64,000 bases of DNA from Incurvaria masculella (GCA_946894095.1 OX335657.1:17980001-18044000); one strand, 5' to 3'. Positions 20,061 to 31,071 are shown, counted from the stretch's first letter. Translations and numbers: made by a program. The notes: a model not told the origin generated them from the letters alone.

Positions 20061-20732
20061 AAATTTGTTCCAGGACCGCTGTTACCGTTTTACTTAAGAC
20101 CTTTTTGCTTCGCGGATGTATAACCGTCGCAATTGGCTATCCCTTCTTAATTAATAACCAAACAACAAATCCACATTTGTTCAGTTAATATGAACCTTAA
20201 CGTAATGGATCTATGTTGGAATTCCAATACTGTTTGCAATCAAATGTTACGTCACTTTCGAACACGGCCGAGCGCCTCACACGCACGCAGTCACTAACAG
20301 AGTAGCGAGACATGACCCGGCAAGCAAAGCGACGCCGCGACGCCATATTGTTTCGTAGTGTTTTTGTTGTAAGTTTTATCGCTATACATGTAAATGAAAC
20401 TAACCGGTGATATGAAACTCCGCCATTATGAAGGTTGTGCACCCGGCTGTCGCGTTTACACGTTATTATGGCACAGTACGGCATTACTCCTTTTCAATTT
20501 TAGATTGTATCACGGATAAGTTAATGCACAGGAACGCCGCAGAGGAGTGAATCATGCGCGTATGAAGTGCGCGGGTCCCCGCTAAAGACCGGCGCGCGAG
20601 TTCCGCCCACTTCACAATTCTTGCCTCCTAATTGTTCTGTGAGCGGCGCCGACGAGCGGCGTCGAGCGGCGCCTTTCGTCTTGGAGGCTCCGCCGCGTTG
20701 GAAGACGATGTTTTATTTGATTTGGATGTGTT
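20061..20732. other. Mixed stretch with second GC-rich module
   Basis: GC-rich at about 20567-20700, including TTGCCTCCTAATTGTTCTG and GAGCGGCGCCGACGAGCGGC. ORFs of 64-95 codons are present, but none has supporting motifs. Confidence 0.35.
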
Positions 20733-20983
20733 TTTTAGGGTTCCCTACCCAAAGGGCGCCAACGGAACCCTATTACTCAGCCTCCGATGTGTGTCCGTCC
20801 GTCTATCACAGGGCTGTATCTCATGAACCGTAGGTAAGCAGCTGAAATTTTAACAGAGTGTGTATTTATTTTGCCGCTTTAAAAACAAATAAGTAAAATT
20901 TAAAAATAATAAAAAACCTGATTTTTTTAAATCTCGTACGATGGTACGGAACCCTTTATGTGCGAGTCCGACTCGCACTTGGC
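20733..20983 (-). mobile_element. ACGG-repeat interspersed element, copy 4
   Basis: Minus-strand copy. The tetranucleotide tract is reduced to two units, and the end CGACTCGCACTTGGC abuts a SINE head. Confidence 0.75.
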
Positions 20984-21105
20984 AGCGCGCATTCGTAATG
21001 AAATGCACTTTCCGAACTCGGAAAGAGAAAGACAGTGGTGCATGTCGGAATCGAACCCAGGCCTCTGGTACGCTAGGCCAGTTCCCGCGCCACTAGGCTA
21101 CGATC
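20984..21105 (-). mobile_element. tRNA-headed SINE head, minus strand
   Basis: Read in reverse, this is a Pol III head with A-box TAGCCTAGTGGC and B-box GGGTTCGATTCCGACATG. It is joined to a body fragment in opposite orientation (21106-21250), so the copy is rearranged. Confidence 0.7.
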
Positions 21106-21250
21106 CCGCCGATGTAAGTGGTAAGTCTAATCGCATTGAATAAAATAGGGTCGAAGTGACAATACAAATTGTCCATGTTTTCCAGCCGTGCAACATGAGG
21201 AAAATTCTGGCGTGGCACCCGATTCTTTCGGGAATGCTTTGATGACAGTA
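21106..21250 (+). mobile_element. SINE body fragment, inverted to its head
   Basis: GTCGAAGTGACAATACAAAT and GTGGCACCCGATTCTTTCGG match the shared SINE body in plus orientation, while the adjoining head at 20984 is in minus orientation. This indicates inversion or a second insertion. Confidence 0.6.
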
Positions 21251-21379
21251 GGTAGGCAGTAGACTATCCAAATAAATATATGATATAAGGTTAATCATTA
21301 CTCTCAAATAAATGAACTTAAATATGAAGCTCACAGTTTTCATTGAAACTATAACACAAACCAGCTCAGGAAAAAGCTA

Positions 21380-21540
21380 ACCAGCGCGCGATCGCGGCCG
21401 GGGAAGCGGTGAAAAGTTAAAAATAACAATTTTCCCACTAACGAACCAGCAACGGGAGCCTGCGGACAGCGCAGTGGCGCCCCCACCCTCCGCCCGGGGG
21501 GGCGAGCGGCGAGGGGGCGCGGGGGGCAATCGTTTGTTTA
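21380..21540. other. GC-rich island with G-runs
   Basis: CGCGCGATCGCGGCCGGGG begins the island. At 21486-21530 there are runs of five to seven C or G, including GGGGGGG and GGGGGG, which could form a G-quadruplex. No coding frame is supported. Confidence 0.4.
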
Positions 21541-21801
21541 AAGTTTAAAACGTTGTTTCGGTCAGTTTAATTGGAAAAATCTTGACAGAAATGAGGAAGA
21601 GGGATGATTTTCCTGCTTTGTTATTTTTATTGTTCCCGATCAAAAGTACCGCCAACTGTGGGACTAATGTCCTAAGTCGTTAGTATTACTGTAGAATTAT
21701 TTCGGTGAATAAGCATGCAAGCAGCTGATATATTACTTTAATTGAAGAGATTTGTTGGTTAACGCATCGATTTAATTTTCATATTTCAACCTTCAAGTTC
21801 A

Positions 21802-22102
21802 TTTTAGGGTTCCGTACCCAAAGGGTGCCAACGGAACCCTATTACTAAGCCCCCGCTGTCCGTCCGTCCGTCAGTGCGTCCGCTCGGCTGTCACAGGGTT
21901 TCTCACGGTACCTCATGGTATGAAGGTAGGCAGCTGAAGTTTTCACAGAGTGTGTATTTATCTTGCCGCTATAACGACAAATAGTCATAATTTAAAATAA
22001 GAAAAATGAAAGGGAGTGAAAAAAACGTGACGTTTTGGAAATCTTGTTCGATGATACGGAACCCTCCGTGTACGAGTCCGACTCGCAATTGATCAGTTTT
22101 TT
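21802..22102 (-). mobile_element. ACGG-repeat interspersed element, copy 5
   Basis: Near full-length minus-strand copy with an intact hairpin end (AGGGTTCCGTACCCAAAGG) and a (CCGT)n tract at about 21859-21872. Confidence 0.8.
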
Positions 22103-22182
22103 CTTTTCAGGCAATCTCTTATTCTATTTTTGAAAGCTTTTTGTTCAATCTAATAAATAATATAAAGGGGAAAGTTTGTAAT

Positions 22183-22226
22183 AATGGATGGATGGATGGA
22201 TGGATGGATGGATGGATGGATGGATG
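22183..22226. repeat. (GGAT)n microsatellite
   Basis: About ten tandem GGAT units, followed by GTTACTCTTTCACG and AAAACTACTGAATGGATTC, a combination common in lepidopteran dispersed repeats. Confidence 0.85.
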
Positions 22227-22384
22227 TTTGTTACTCTTTCACGTAAAAACTACTGAATGGATTCTAATGAAACTTTACAATAATATAGCTTATACATCAG
22301 AATAACACATAGGCTACAATTTATGTGCCCATGGGCTTTAGAACTTTCACGGGGCTGCGAAAACGATGCCGGTAGCGATACTTC

Positions 22385-22445
22385 ACACTAGGGGGAGAGG
22401 AGCCGGGGGCGGTGGCGGGGAGCGGCGGCGGGGGGAGGGCAGACG
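22385..22445 (+). other. G-rich tract, possible G-quadruplex
   Basis: Runs of GGGGG, GGGG, GGGGGG and GGG within about 45 nt allow a G4 fold with loops of up to nine bases. Confidence 0.5.
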
Positions 22446-22894
22446 TCGTGACTGTTTGGTGTCCGTTTGGCGAATTTTCAAGGCACTAGCGATTTGTAAA
22501 ACTTAGTACATGTACATTTAACTACCCGGGAATTAGGATTGGCTAAATAGAATTCAGTTCCGCTTACGCTAAGATGGGGCTGTCATACAAACTGCAATGC
22601 TATGCACGGCTCGGCTTTGCGGCGGCAGCGCTTACTTTTACTGAAGTAAGGCTTGGTATTTCCTGCAACTTTAGGACTACTTGGCATCACGCTAAATCGC
22701 CGGAGGAGCGACCAACAGAATAAAATCCTTGAGAACCAATTACTCGATTTAGATGTGCATTGTATCTACGTCTAGCCTGATTCTACTAAAAACTTATAGA
22801 TTACATAATATAACGCTTCATTACCAGAAGGGTAAGTAGTGAGTCTTAAAGTCTTATAACATGCGAACCACTTACCTGATTTATGTGCGTATTT

Positions 22895-23030
22895 TATCAA
22901 TGTATAGCATCTCTGGGAGCAGTCAGGTTCGAGATGGGTTACTGTTTTCGATGTTGAGGCTGGCTGTGGGTTGGAGTCCACGCAAAACTTACCTACGTTA
23001 CACGTTACTTACTAGGTAAGCAATGTAGCA
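22895..23030 (+). mobile_element. Old 5S-headed SINE fragment
   Basis: The order CTCTGGGAGCAGTCAGGTTC, GATGGGTTACTG, GAGGCTGGCTGTGGGTTGGA and TTACTTACTAGGTAAGC parallels the 5S-headed SINE at 24401, with heavy divergence. Confidence 0.6.
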
Positions 23031-23084
23031 GTGAAAGTGCAGAAAGGTTCTCGCGGCAAATGTTTTTTTTTAAATAGCCACCAA

Positions 23085-23295
23085 ACGTCAACGAAGCTCT
23101 AAATGGGAATTATTGGATGTTTCTCATTAAATCATGCTATTTCGGCTCGAACGATCTTGATTAAATTTGGTACATGGATACATTGTCCTGGACCAGTTTG
23201 ACCCTATTTTGGACCAGTCATGTGGGCTACTTTTTATCCATGAGATAATTTAGCCGACACTAACCCGAGCGGAGCCGGGTACCGCAGCTAGTAAT
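23085..23295 (-). repeat. Dispersed CCCGAGCGGAGCC repeat
   Basis: It ends in ACCCGAGCGGAGCCGGGTAC followed by CGCAGCTAGT, the same terminal sequence as at 34549 read in reverse. Non-coding. Confidence 0.5.
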
Positions 23296-23684
23296 ATAAA
23301 TAATTATATCAATATCGATATTATTAAGTACTGCTTGTTTGTTTAGCAGACAATTTAGAGTAATTAAATACATTTGCAGTGATTAGACACAATTAAACGT
23401 GGGCTACACTTCAATAGTGCAACCTTTAAACGACTGAACTATTTAAATATTTGGAGAGTGTCACACCGACACTTTTCCCGCCTAGCTCCCATTCGCCAAA
23501 CGAGCGATAAGGGTCATAGTTGCAGAAACATATACAAGTACGAGACTGCGTTGCTTCATCTGTACCGAAGTTATTAAAAAAACCTCGATACTCTCGAATA
23601 AACTTTTCACTATACCAATGTAAGTTCACCACGAACCCGCCTTCGGATTCGTGTTGCATCCATTTAATAGAGTTAGGAGCGCGC

Positions 23685-23725
23685 GGGGGGAAGGCGGGGC
23701 GAGGGGAGGGCGAGGGTGAGGGGTA
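23685..23725 (+). other. G-rich tract, strong G-quadruplex candidate
   Basis: Six G-runs of three or more (GGGGGG, GGGG, GGGG, GGG, GGG, GGGG) are separated by loops of one to five bases. Confidence 0.6.
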
Positions 23726-24400
23726 ATTAGTGGTGGGGGAACAGGAAGAAGTTGCACTGATGAGCTGCGGACAGAATAATTGCTAGACAAGCAGTTGGCT
23801 CCGTGGAGCTCGTCTGGGAAAAGTTCAGCTGAAAAGTGAAATCATAATGCAGGCAAAATGTAATGTTGTGTTTGTTTTTAAGTGAATCTCTCCATTCCTA
23901 GTCTTAATTAATTATTCATGAGAGTTAGATATTAAAATACATACATTAATTCTGGCCAAACATTATTAAATTTGTTTCTATAACATCATTACACTTACCG
24001 TTAAAACATATACTTTTTCGTATGTGAATTTTGTGTTTCAATTTACAAAAGCATGTGTAAATTGAAAGATATGCCATAATACGACCTGAGTCTGCACTAA
24101 ATTAGATGCTGTCAAGCTCGTTTGCAGCGTTTTTTTTATTTCCAAAAATATGAAGTTCCTGACTATAAGTCTAGTGGTAGATAAAGTGTATTATGATCGG
24201 GATGGGTACTCATGTATAATTAGCGAATCTTTGCGTAATGCTTCCTAATTATCTAGGAAGAAAATTTTTATTTTACTGACAAGTTTGGCAATAGATGGGG
24301 TAAAAAATACAAGAAAAATGACTAGAATATTATTTCACTGACAAGTTGGGCTAAAAGAAAAAAAACATAAGCCGGGGGGCCACCATTCAGCACCACTTGT
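23726..24400. other. AT-rich stretch without genes
   Basis: Nothing supportable is seen between the G-rich tract and the next SINE. Confidence 0.45.
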
Positions 24401-24799
24401 CAGCCTCAATGGCCCAGTGGCGCGACACTTCGGCGATCGCTCTCCGAAGTTAAGCAACGCTGGGTCCGGTCTGGTCTTGGATGGGTGACCATTCGACCGT
24501 TGAGAAAGGCTGGCCGTGGTTCGGATTCCACGTTAAACTGTAGGTCCCCTTCCTTGCTTACTAGGTGGTAGGGTTTATCCCGCCCGGGTTGGTACCATCG
24601 CATTGGATGAACGATGGTCGAAGCGGCAATGAAAATTTTCCGTGTTTTCCATATAATTCAATGTTGCCGTGCAATATAAGGAAGGTCCTGGCATGGCACC
24701 TAGTCATGGTATTAGCCCAACACTCCATGTGGTGTGTTGGGCTAATACCATGACAGAAGGTGTGGTATTAGCCATCCATGTCAAGTCACATAAAAAAAA
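24401..24799 (+). mobile_element. 5S-headed SINE, full length
   Basis: Reference copy. The head starts CAGCCTCAATGGCCCAGTGG, then comes the 5S-like box A (TTAAGCAACGCTGGGTC), box C (GGATGGGTGACC), a body with CCCGCCCGGGTTGGTACC, and the tail GTCACAT plus poly(A). Near the tail the normal sequence is replaced by a 20-bp perfect inverted repeat (24704-24753). Confidence 0.85.
24704..24753. repeat. 20-bp perfect inverted repeat inside SINE
   Basis: TCATGGTATTAGCCCAACAC, a 10-nt spacer, then its exact complement. Other SINE copies have only the right arm. Confidence 0.9.
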
Positions 24800-25546
24800 T
24801 CTACATTAAGTAACTCTCCGGGTTACCATCCAGATACAGTCGTATTCAGAGTGAACTCTCAATACTTACTACGCGGATTATCACCGGACTAACCATACAA
24901 AATGTGATTTAGGCCGAACATAATACGCGTATTGAGGTTGGTCTGCCCGCTCTGAATAGTGCTGTAAGTGATTGAATGTGACGTTTAGTTGCTTTTCGTA
25001 CCATGCTTACTGTCAAATGACGTATTATTCGGCCAAGTGAAGAGAAACTTGGAACGAAATGCAACTAACGTGTTAGTTTACCATGGTAACCTCTCATAAC
25101 TCATTACACTGATTAAGTTTGTCGAAGATATTACCCAAAATTAGCAGAATAAGAACACCGCCACAAAATGAGCGTCGAAGGGGAATAGTTTAAGAGCGAA
25201 ACACGTAAAAAGAAAAGTTACACAAAGCGAACTCCGCCGGTAGGGGGCGGCACTGCCAATGAGCGAAGGCTCCTGCCCCGGGGCTATCCGAGCCCCGCTC
25301 TTCTCATTTCCATAGCCTGGCGAGTCTTTATGAGGGTGCGATAAAAAAAACCCTGTTCTATAACTCAGTTGTGACGCAAAGTATTTTATTTACATGCATT
25401 TAAACTACAATGAACACGAAATTCATCAAAAATGTATTTATATTTGGCATTAAGCATTATTGGGGTATACGAGTATAAACAATTTTATGAATAACATGGC
25501 TTTATTGAATTAAATGTAATTTTCATTTGAGACGTCTCCGAAAAGC
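24800..25546. other. Gene-free stretch
   Basis: A GC-rich patch at 25230-25310 (GCCGGTAGGGGGCGGCACTG and a short GGGGC/GCCCC inverted repeat) is the only feature. No gene is supported. Confidence 0.4.
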
Positions 25547-25701
25547 ATGGTTTTCACCAAGCGCTGATTTATTTTATTTGACACTTAAAGGGCCTTTATT
25601 ACTGTAGTGTTTATTATCTTGTTCTGGTATTGAGTGCACGCTGCTAAGAGAGGACCTTAATATATGGCGTTAAGCTAATCAGCAGTAGGTGAAAAACGCC
25701 C
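25547..25701. mobile_element. Small MITE with TTTTCACCAAG termini, copy 2
   Basis: Same family as 14361. Ends are CATGGTTTTCACCAAGCGCT and CAGCAGTAGGTGAAAAACG. Confidence 0.7.
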
Positions 25702-25821
25702 GGACACTGTGTATCCGAAACAAATAAAAGTAATCTCGAACACCATTTAAAATCTTAGCATACATGTTTTTAATACAGAATATACACCTGAATAATTCTT
25801 TAATACATATTTTCACACTTA

Positions 25822-25979
25822 GCTTGGTTTTCACCAAATGCTGATTTATTTTAATTAACACTCAAAGGGCCTTGTTACTAAAGAGCTGAATATCTTGCAC
25901 TGGTATCGATTGCGAGATGGTAAAAAAGGCCCTTCAATGTGAGGATTAAGCAAATCAGCACTTGGTGGAAGAGACCCTA
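25822..25979. mobile_element. Small MITE with TTTTCACCAAG termini, copy 3
   Basis: Same family, about 120 bp from copy 2, in the same orientation. The right end CAGCACTTGGTGGAAGAG matches its left end better than in the other copies. Confidence 0.7.
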
Positions 25980-27716
25980 AAGTTTCAATAAAGTCCCACA
26001 CCGTAATAATACTGGATTGTGATAATCACCTATCGGTTGGAACGTGGTGGTGGGCGGGCCACCACATTCCGCCCCGGGATGATTCACAAAGCCGCCTTTT
26101 CCTTTTCCGAAACCTCGCCGAGTTTTCCGGCTGCTAGTCAGCCGACTCGACGTGTACTGGATTTTTCTCTGTGAAGCGAGCTCATGCGTCGGCACCCCGA
26201 GGCAGCAGCAGCGAGTGTCAAAGTCCTGATTGCTAATTCCAAGTCATAGAGTCCCTAGTTATACGCAGTTCCATGTAGATTGTGGTGTCAAATTACTGCT
26301 TTTATAGTATCGATAGTCAATGGTTTCTATTTTGCAAGTATTATTTTTATCACTCGAGTCGAATTCACCACTTGAGAGGTTTTTGTGCATGGTAAAATGT
26401 AGAGAAAGAAATTGAAAATTCGCAAGTTCGAAAGCGGGGAACTGGTCGGCGCTGGAGTTTTTGTGCGTTTTATCATGATCACTATAAGTACTGTGACAGG
26501 TCTTGGAGCCCGGGTCTTATTGTCTATACCGAGGTGGTTAAAGCAATGAATAGAAGTTATGTGTATGGGTGCCCGCGACTTTCCAACGAGCCGCAGAACC
26601 TCTAGCAACAGCAGTTGTCTAGTCTAGTCATCGTCATAGGAGCGATGACGGCCCACCATATTAACAACGAGTAAATTTTCCCTCCTTATACCGCAACTCG
26701 TGTAATAGATAAAGAATAGAAAAAAATTTTAATTTGTAGGTTATCTACCTCATTTCCAATTGTTCGCAAGTTAGAAAGGCGCCCAAACATATAACCTCAC
26801 TGTTGGTCATTAGGAGCACCATATTATAATCAGCTAAGTACATACACCATACTTTAATTTCTAGAAGCAAAGGAGATAGCATGATCCAACAGATTTGAAA
26901 ATCATAATTGGGTAGAGAATTCTTACTTATTGGGATATCTTACTCATATACTTAAATTCTTCCTTAACTTCTTCGGGAATTGTGACTAAGGTATCAGACG
27001 TATATCTAAGTGGCATTTCCAACCATTTCTTCTTGATCGCGAGCAGATAATTCCTAAAACATTGTTGGATCGACAGTTCCTTATTATCGACATTTGTCGG
27101 CACTGCGCAAGGCGCCACGCTTTATTCCCAGCCTGACGCCGCGCCGCCGGAGGGCCCGGCTTCCAATGCAAATTGGCCGGAACGGGCCAAATTACAGGCC
27201 CAAATAGATATTGTATCGCAACGTCGGCTGCTGGGAGGAACCCATGCCTATACTATCTCTTGTGAGGTAGGCGGGATGAGTTAACTTCGTTAGACTATAA
27301 TTGGTGGCATGAAGGGCGGTTATTTAGGTTACAGAAATGTGTAATTGTGGAGGTTAATCTTTCGGTTGCACAATATTAATACATTGTTAGCAAAACAGCC
27401 GGTATAAAGATTGCGTAAATAATAAGATGTACATAAGGCGCAACGGTATAAAGATTGCGTAACATACATAAGGCGCATTGAGATCGGTCAGTATGGGGAA
27501 CTCGGAAAACATAATAGAGAAATATGTTCTATGGAACCATGATCGATTTAGAGATATGAAAAACTAGATTCATAGATTAAAATAAAACTCATACATGGCT
27601 CGAGAATATACCCCGGCCATATAAAAAAAACCATAAGTTATTTTATTTCGAAAATTGATAATTTAAATTAAATTAAGTTAACTTTACAATAACAAGGAGC
27701 AAATTTTAAACTAAAA
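25980..27716. other. Long stretch without a supported gene
   Basis: GC-rich patches occur at 26040-26130, 26560-26640 and 27100-27190. The last holds a canonical POU octamer ATGCAAAT at about 27164, set in CCAATGCAAATTGG. Frames of 60-93 codons on the minus strand lack family motifs or paired splice signals. Confidence 0.4.
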
Positions 27717-27925
27717 GTCCGTCCCATCATACAAGATTGAACATGAAGAATCATATTTCTTGTGTGTGTTTCCCCTTATTTTTTTTTTATTTATAACGGT
27801 AATACACACTCTGTTAAACATTTCACCTGTCTACCTAAAATTACGGTTCATGAGGTACAGCCCGCTGACACACGGACGGACGGATGGACGGACGAACGGA
27901 CAGCGGTGGCTTAAAATTGCTTCTT
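27717..27925 (+). mobile_element. ACGG-repeat interspersed element, degenerate copy 6
   Basis: Keeps GGTTCATGAGGTACAGCCCG and an ACGG tract with GATG/AACG variants. Both termini are lost. Confidence 0.6.
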
Positions 27926-28378
27926 TGTGCCGGAAATAATATTAATAGGGATTCCCCTCCAAAAGTTCCGTAATCCTCAAGTTCTCTGCAACATACGAAT
28001 ATATTCAAATCGAAATTGTAAACGCCAAAATATATGCCTCAACCCTCAAATGGCCAATCCCCGCATGCGTCCCTTTGACGTTGCGCGGTTTTTCCCTCTC
28101 GGCTCGAATAAATAGTATTATGTGTGGTGTGAATTGTAAATTGGCCATTACAACCCCGGAGCGTCAAATGACGTCGCTCATGACGCAAGAGGAACATCAG
28201 TTCACCGTTGTTTTCGTGCCGTCTGGCAACTGGATGCTTTGATGTGGTCATATTTTCTTGTAAACCGACACGGATAGCTGAGAATCACATTCAAAGTCAT
28301 GTCGCACCATTCTGTATCCGCGTTAGCGCGGTGTCGAAATAAAGAGTTTATCCGCTCACACGTCGCGTCGACTGAACT

Positions 28379-28700
28379 GAGCCCGTAGTCCCCGTGGTCA
28401 CCTAAATTGGCGTTTACGCCAAACCGATCGACTTGCATTTAAAAATGTATGGAGAAATTGTGGAGCGCGCGCAGTGAGCGTTAAACGAACTAATATTTGC
28501 GGATCCGAGTTTGATTTGACAGCTTACTCACCGTCGGCATAAATTCGAGTTTGACTTTGACAGCTTGAGGAAGTAAAACCACATAATAAGTAGTAAACAT
28601 TTGTATGGGGTTTGACGTTTTTACGTAACTTCGAAGTTCCGTAAACGCCAATTTAGGTGAGAACTCAGACTAACCACACTGCTCACATTACCACGTTACC
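28379..28700. mobile_element. MITE-G with flanking direct repeats
   Basis: The termini GAGCCCGTAGTCCCCGTGG and TCACCTAAATTGGCGTTTAC are mirrored by GTAAACGCCAATTTAGGTGA and CACTGCTCA. The inner ACGCCAAACCGATCGACT block and the CGAGTTTGATTTGACAGC block are typical. TCGCGTCGACTGAACT stands on both sides (about 28363 and 28701), followed in both cases by TAGTCCCC. Confidence 0.65.
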
Positions 28701-28716
28701 TCGCGTCGACTGAACT

Positions 28717-29087
28717 CACTGGATAGTCCCCTAAAAATGCCGATTCTCTAAGAACTTCTGGGGACGCTAGCAACATCAGTCGAGAAACTTTTTTACCACT
28801 CAACATACCCTAGGGGTGATTTTTTTAACTGAGTGCCTGGCAGGTCAAATTACAGACGAGGAACCACCTTCAAACACATGCAGTAGAATACAGTTCTGTG
28901 ACCTTATCAATTAGAATATCGAACCACAATCCGTACGGCCAACGAGACGGATATACAAGTTTGTATCACTATGCATCTAATTAACAAAATCACAATATGA
29001 AGTGGTACAAGGTAAATCTCTTAGCACCCGTAATCGAAGTAAATGTACGAATAACGTTGAAATCTCAGAGAGTGACATGGATAGTAT
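28717..29087. other. Gene-free stretch
   Basis: Nothing supportable is seen. Confidence 0.4.
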
Positions 29088-29379
29088 AAAAACCGGCAAA
29101 GTACGAGTCGGCCTCGCACACTAAGGGTTCCGTACAATAGTACAAGATTTAACACAAAAAAAACGTTTTTCGTATGGGGCCCTCCTTTAATTTTAATATT
29201 TTTTAAATTTACCTATTTGTAGGTGTAGCGGCAAAATAAAAAATACACACTGTGTGAAAAATTCAGCTGCCTACCATTACGATTCATGAGATACAACTCT
29301 GTGACGGACGGACGGACAGACAGCGGAGGCTTAGTAATAGGGTTCCGTTGGCACCCTTTGGGTACGGAACCGTAAAAAA
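29088..29379 (+). mobile_element. ACGG-repeat interspersed element, copy 7
   Basis: Full-length, with left arm AAACCGGCAAAGTACGAGTC and intact hairpin end; only three to four ACGG units. Confidence 0.8.
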
Positions 29380-29434
29380 CAAACAATCCATTAAGATTTA
29401 GGTGAAAGGCACCCATCATGTAGCGGTGTAGCGT

Positions 29435-29515
29435 GTTACCCGCGATTGGCACCAGCAGTGGATATGTAGCCCGGAGGCCACAGATTCAAATCCTGCTTCA
29501 GAATAATGCGCAAAT
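29435..29515 (+). repeat. tRNA-like fragment
   Basis: B-box-like AGATTCAAATCCTGC about 29480-29500, preceded by an A-box-like GGCACCAGCAGTGG. No complete cloverleaf. Confidence 0.35.
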
Positions 29516-29654
29516 CTAAGCGCTTGTTCACCTAGTAGACACGGGCGCAGTCGTCTCGGCGAGAATTTACTCACCTGCGTATTTTACGTGAACACTTCGG
29601 TAATGTGCCGTATGTTTGATATTTCGTCACCGCGCCCGCCCCCGCACCCGCGAG

Positions 29655-30112
29655 TTAAGGCGCTAGGACTAGCCAACTAATCGCGCCGTACAAATGCACA
29701 TTTAAACAAACGTAATAATACGTAGTGAAACGCCTCAGCAGGTCCAAATAGAACTCCAGACTGATAATTGATTGTTAATATTCTTTGATTCCATCATTTA
29801 TTAAAAAAAAAAAACAAATTAGAAATCTGAAAGTAATATGATGTCTAGATATATGCAAAAACAATATATATGCATAAACAAATAATTCCATTTGCGTTTA
29901 GATTTTTACATTTAGTCAAAAAAGTTCGGAAATGGACACCGTTTCCGCAATGTATTTTGTATAGAAAAAGGAAACATACATTAACGAAAATAGGTTGATT
30001 TCTAGACAAGGAATTCTATATTGTAAGAATGACATTTGTAATCGTCAGACTTAGTTAGTTAACTTGGTGTGCCTCGTCTAACTTTGCGATTTGGCTAGTA
30101 CCAGGGCCTTAA
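29655..30112. mobile_element. TTAA-1 MITE, short copy
   Basis: 458-bp non-coding element with ends TTAAGGCGCTAGGACTAGCC and GGCTAGTACCAGGGCCTTAA. The right TTAA (30109-30112) is also the left TTAA of the next element. Confidence 0.85.
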
Positions 30113-30676
30113 GGTGGCCCATCCCGCTCAACTCCCCATACAAACGGGGAAAGAAGATCACGCCCATATTTATTATCAGAGATCCCAAGTTTTGCTGAAA
30201 ATAGCTTTATTTGATCGAACTAGATGTCTGATGACCGTTGGCATTGTAAAATAGTGTTTGGTTTCGAACTTTCGGATCTTATAACTTGTATAAGATCCGA
30301 AAGTTCGAAATTTTCTCACGTTTTATACAATAACTTTGGTGGTTTATTACGCAATGATGAAGTAAGAAAATCTTAAAAAGATTAGTCATCAGACATAGCT
30401 TATTTCATCGAGATCGATTTGGTTTTTGTTAGATTTTTGTCTAAAGCGGTCGTGGTTTTCTTTTAGCTATAAGTCGTTTTGTAATTAAAAATTTCGTTAA
30501 TCTTATCAAATTATACACTATGCACATTGACTTTTTTGTGGACATGTTGCATCTTCCTCATCACAGAGCCAGTCTCTTTTTTTTTTTTTTTAAACAGAGA
30601 AGGTCCCAGAGCGCAACAGCACGGTTTTGTACCGTGCCCGCGAATGAGTTCGTCCCGCCGGGTTGGGCCACCTTAA
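30109..30676 (+). mobile_element. TTAA-2 MITE, copy d, with internal palindrome
   Basis: Full-length member starting in the TTAA shared with the TTAA-1 copy on its left. It is about 20 bp longer than other copies because of the hairpin at 30263-30309. Confidence 0.85.
30263..30309. repeat. 21-bp perfect hairpin inside TTAA-2
   Basis: TTCGAACTTTCGGATCTTATA, split by a 5-nt ACTTG loop from its exact complement. Sister copies contain only the right arm, with GGTTTCTAAGTTATAAGG to its left. Confidence 0.9.
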
Positions 30677-31004
30677 CGTGAACCAGCACTGATTGTTTTC
30701 AAATACTTTTTAAAATATTATTAGAATGCTTCAATGTAGACTTCGCTGGTTAACCTCAAATAAATAAGTAAAACTACCTAATAAAACATATGATACATTT
30801 ATAATAATCATTTTAATGAATGCAATATTGACGACGCTGCGACGCTTGACTGCAATAGTAACAACACACACACAATTATCGGTTTTTGACATTCGTACCA
30901 CGTCTTATAGACAAAATAAAGTTAATTCATCATCCATAGACATTAAACCGCACTCGGATTTGTCATATTTTATTATTAGCCATACGGCTAGGCTAATTTC
31001 TGAC

Positions 31005-31048
31005 GGTCAGTTCGGTATTAGCCATCCATGTCCCGCAACATAAAAAAT
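31005..31048 (+). mobile_element. SINE 3' tail fragment
   Basis: GTATTAGCCATCCATGTCCC followed by a short A-rich tail, the shared 3' end of both SINE families. Confidence 0.55.
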
Positions 31049-31071
31049 GGAAATTAGCCATTAGTAACATG

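Noticed and set aside
24401..24520. 5S rRNA gene
   Set aside because: Only the internal promoter part resembles 5S rRNA. The copies continue into a SINE body and poly(A) tail, and the 5S ends are absent.
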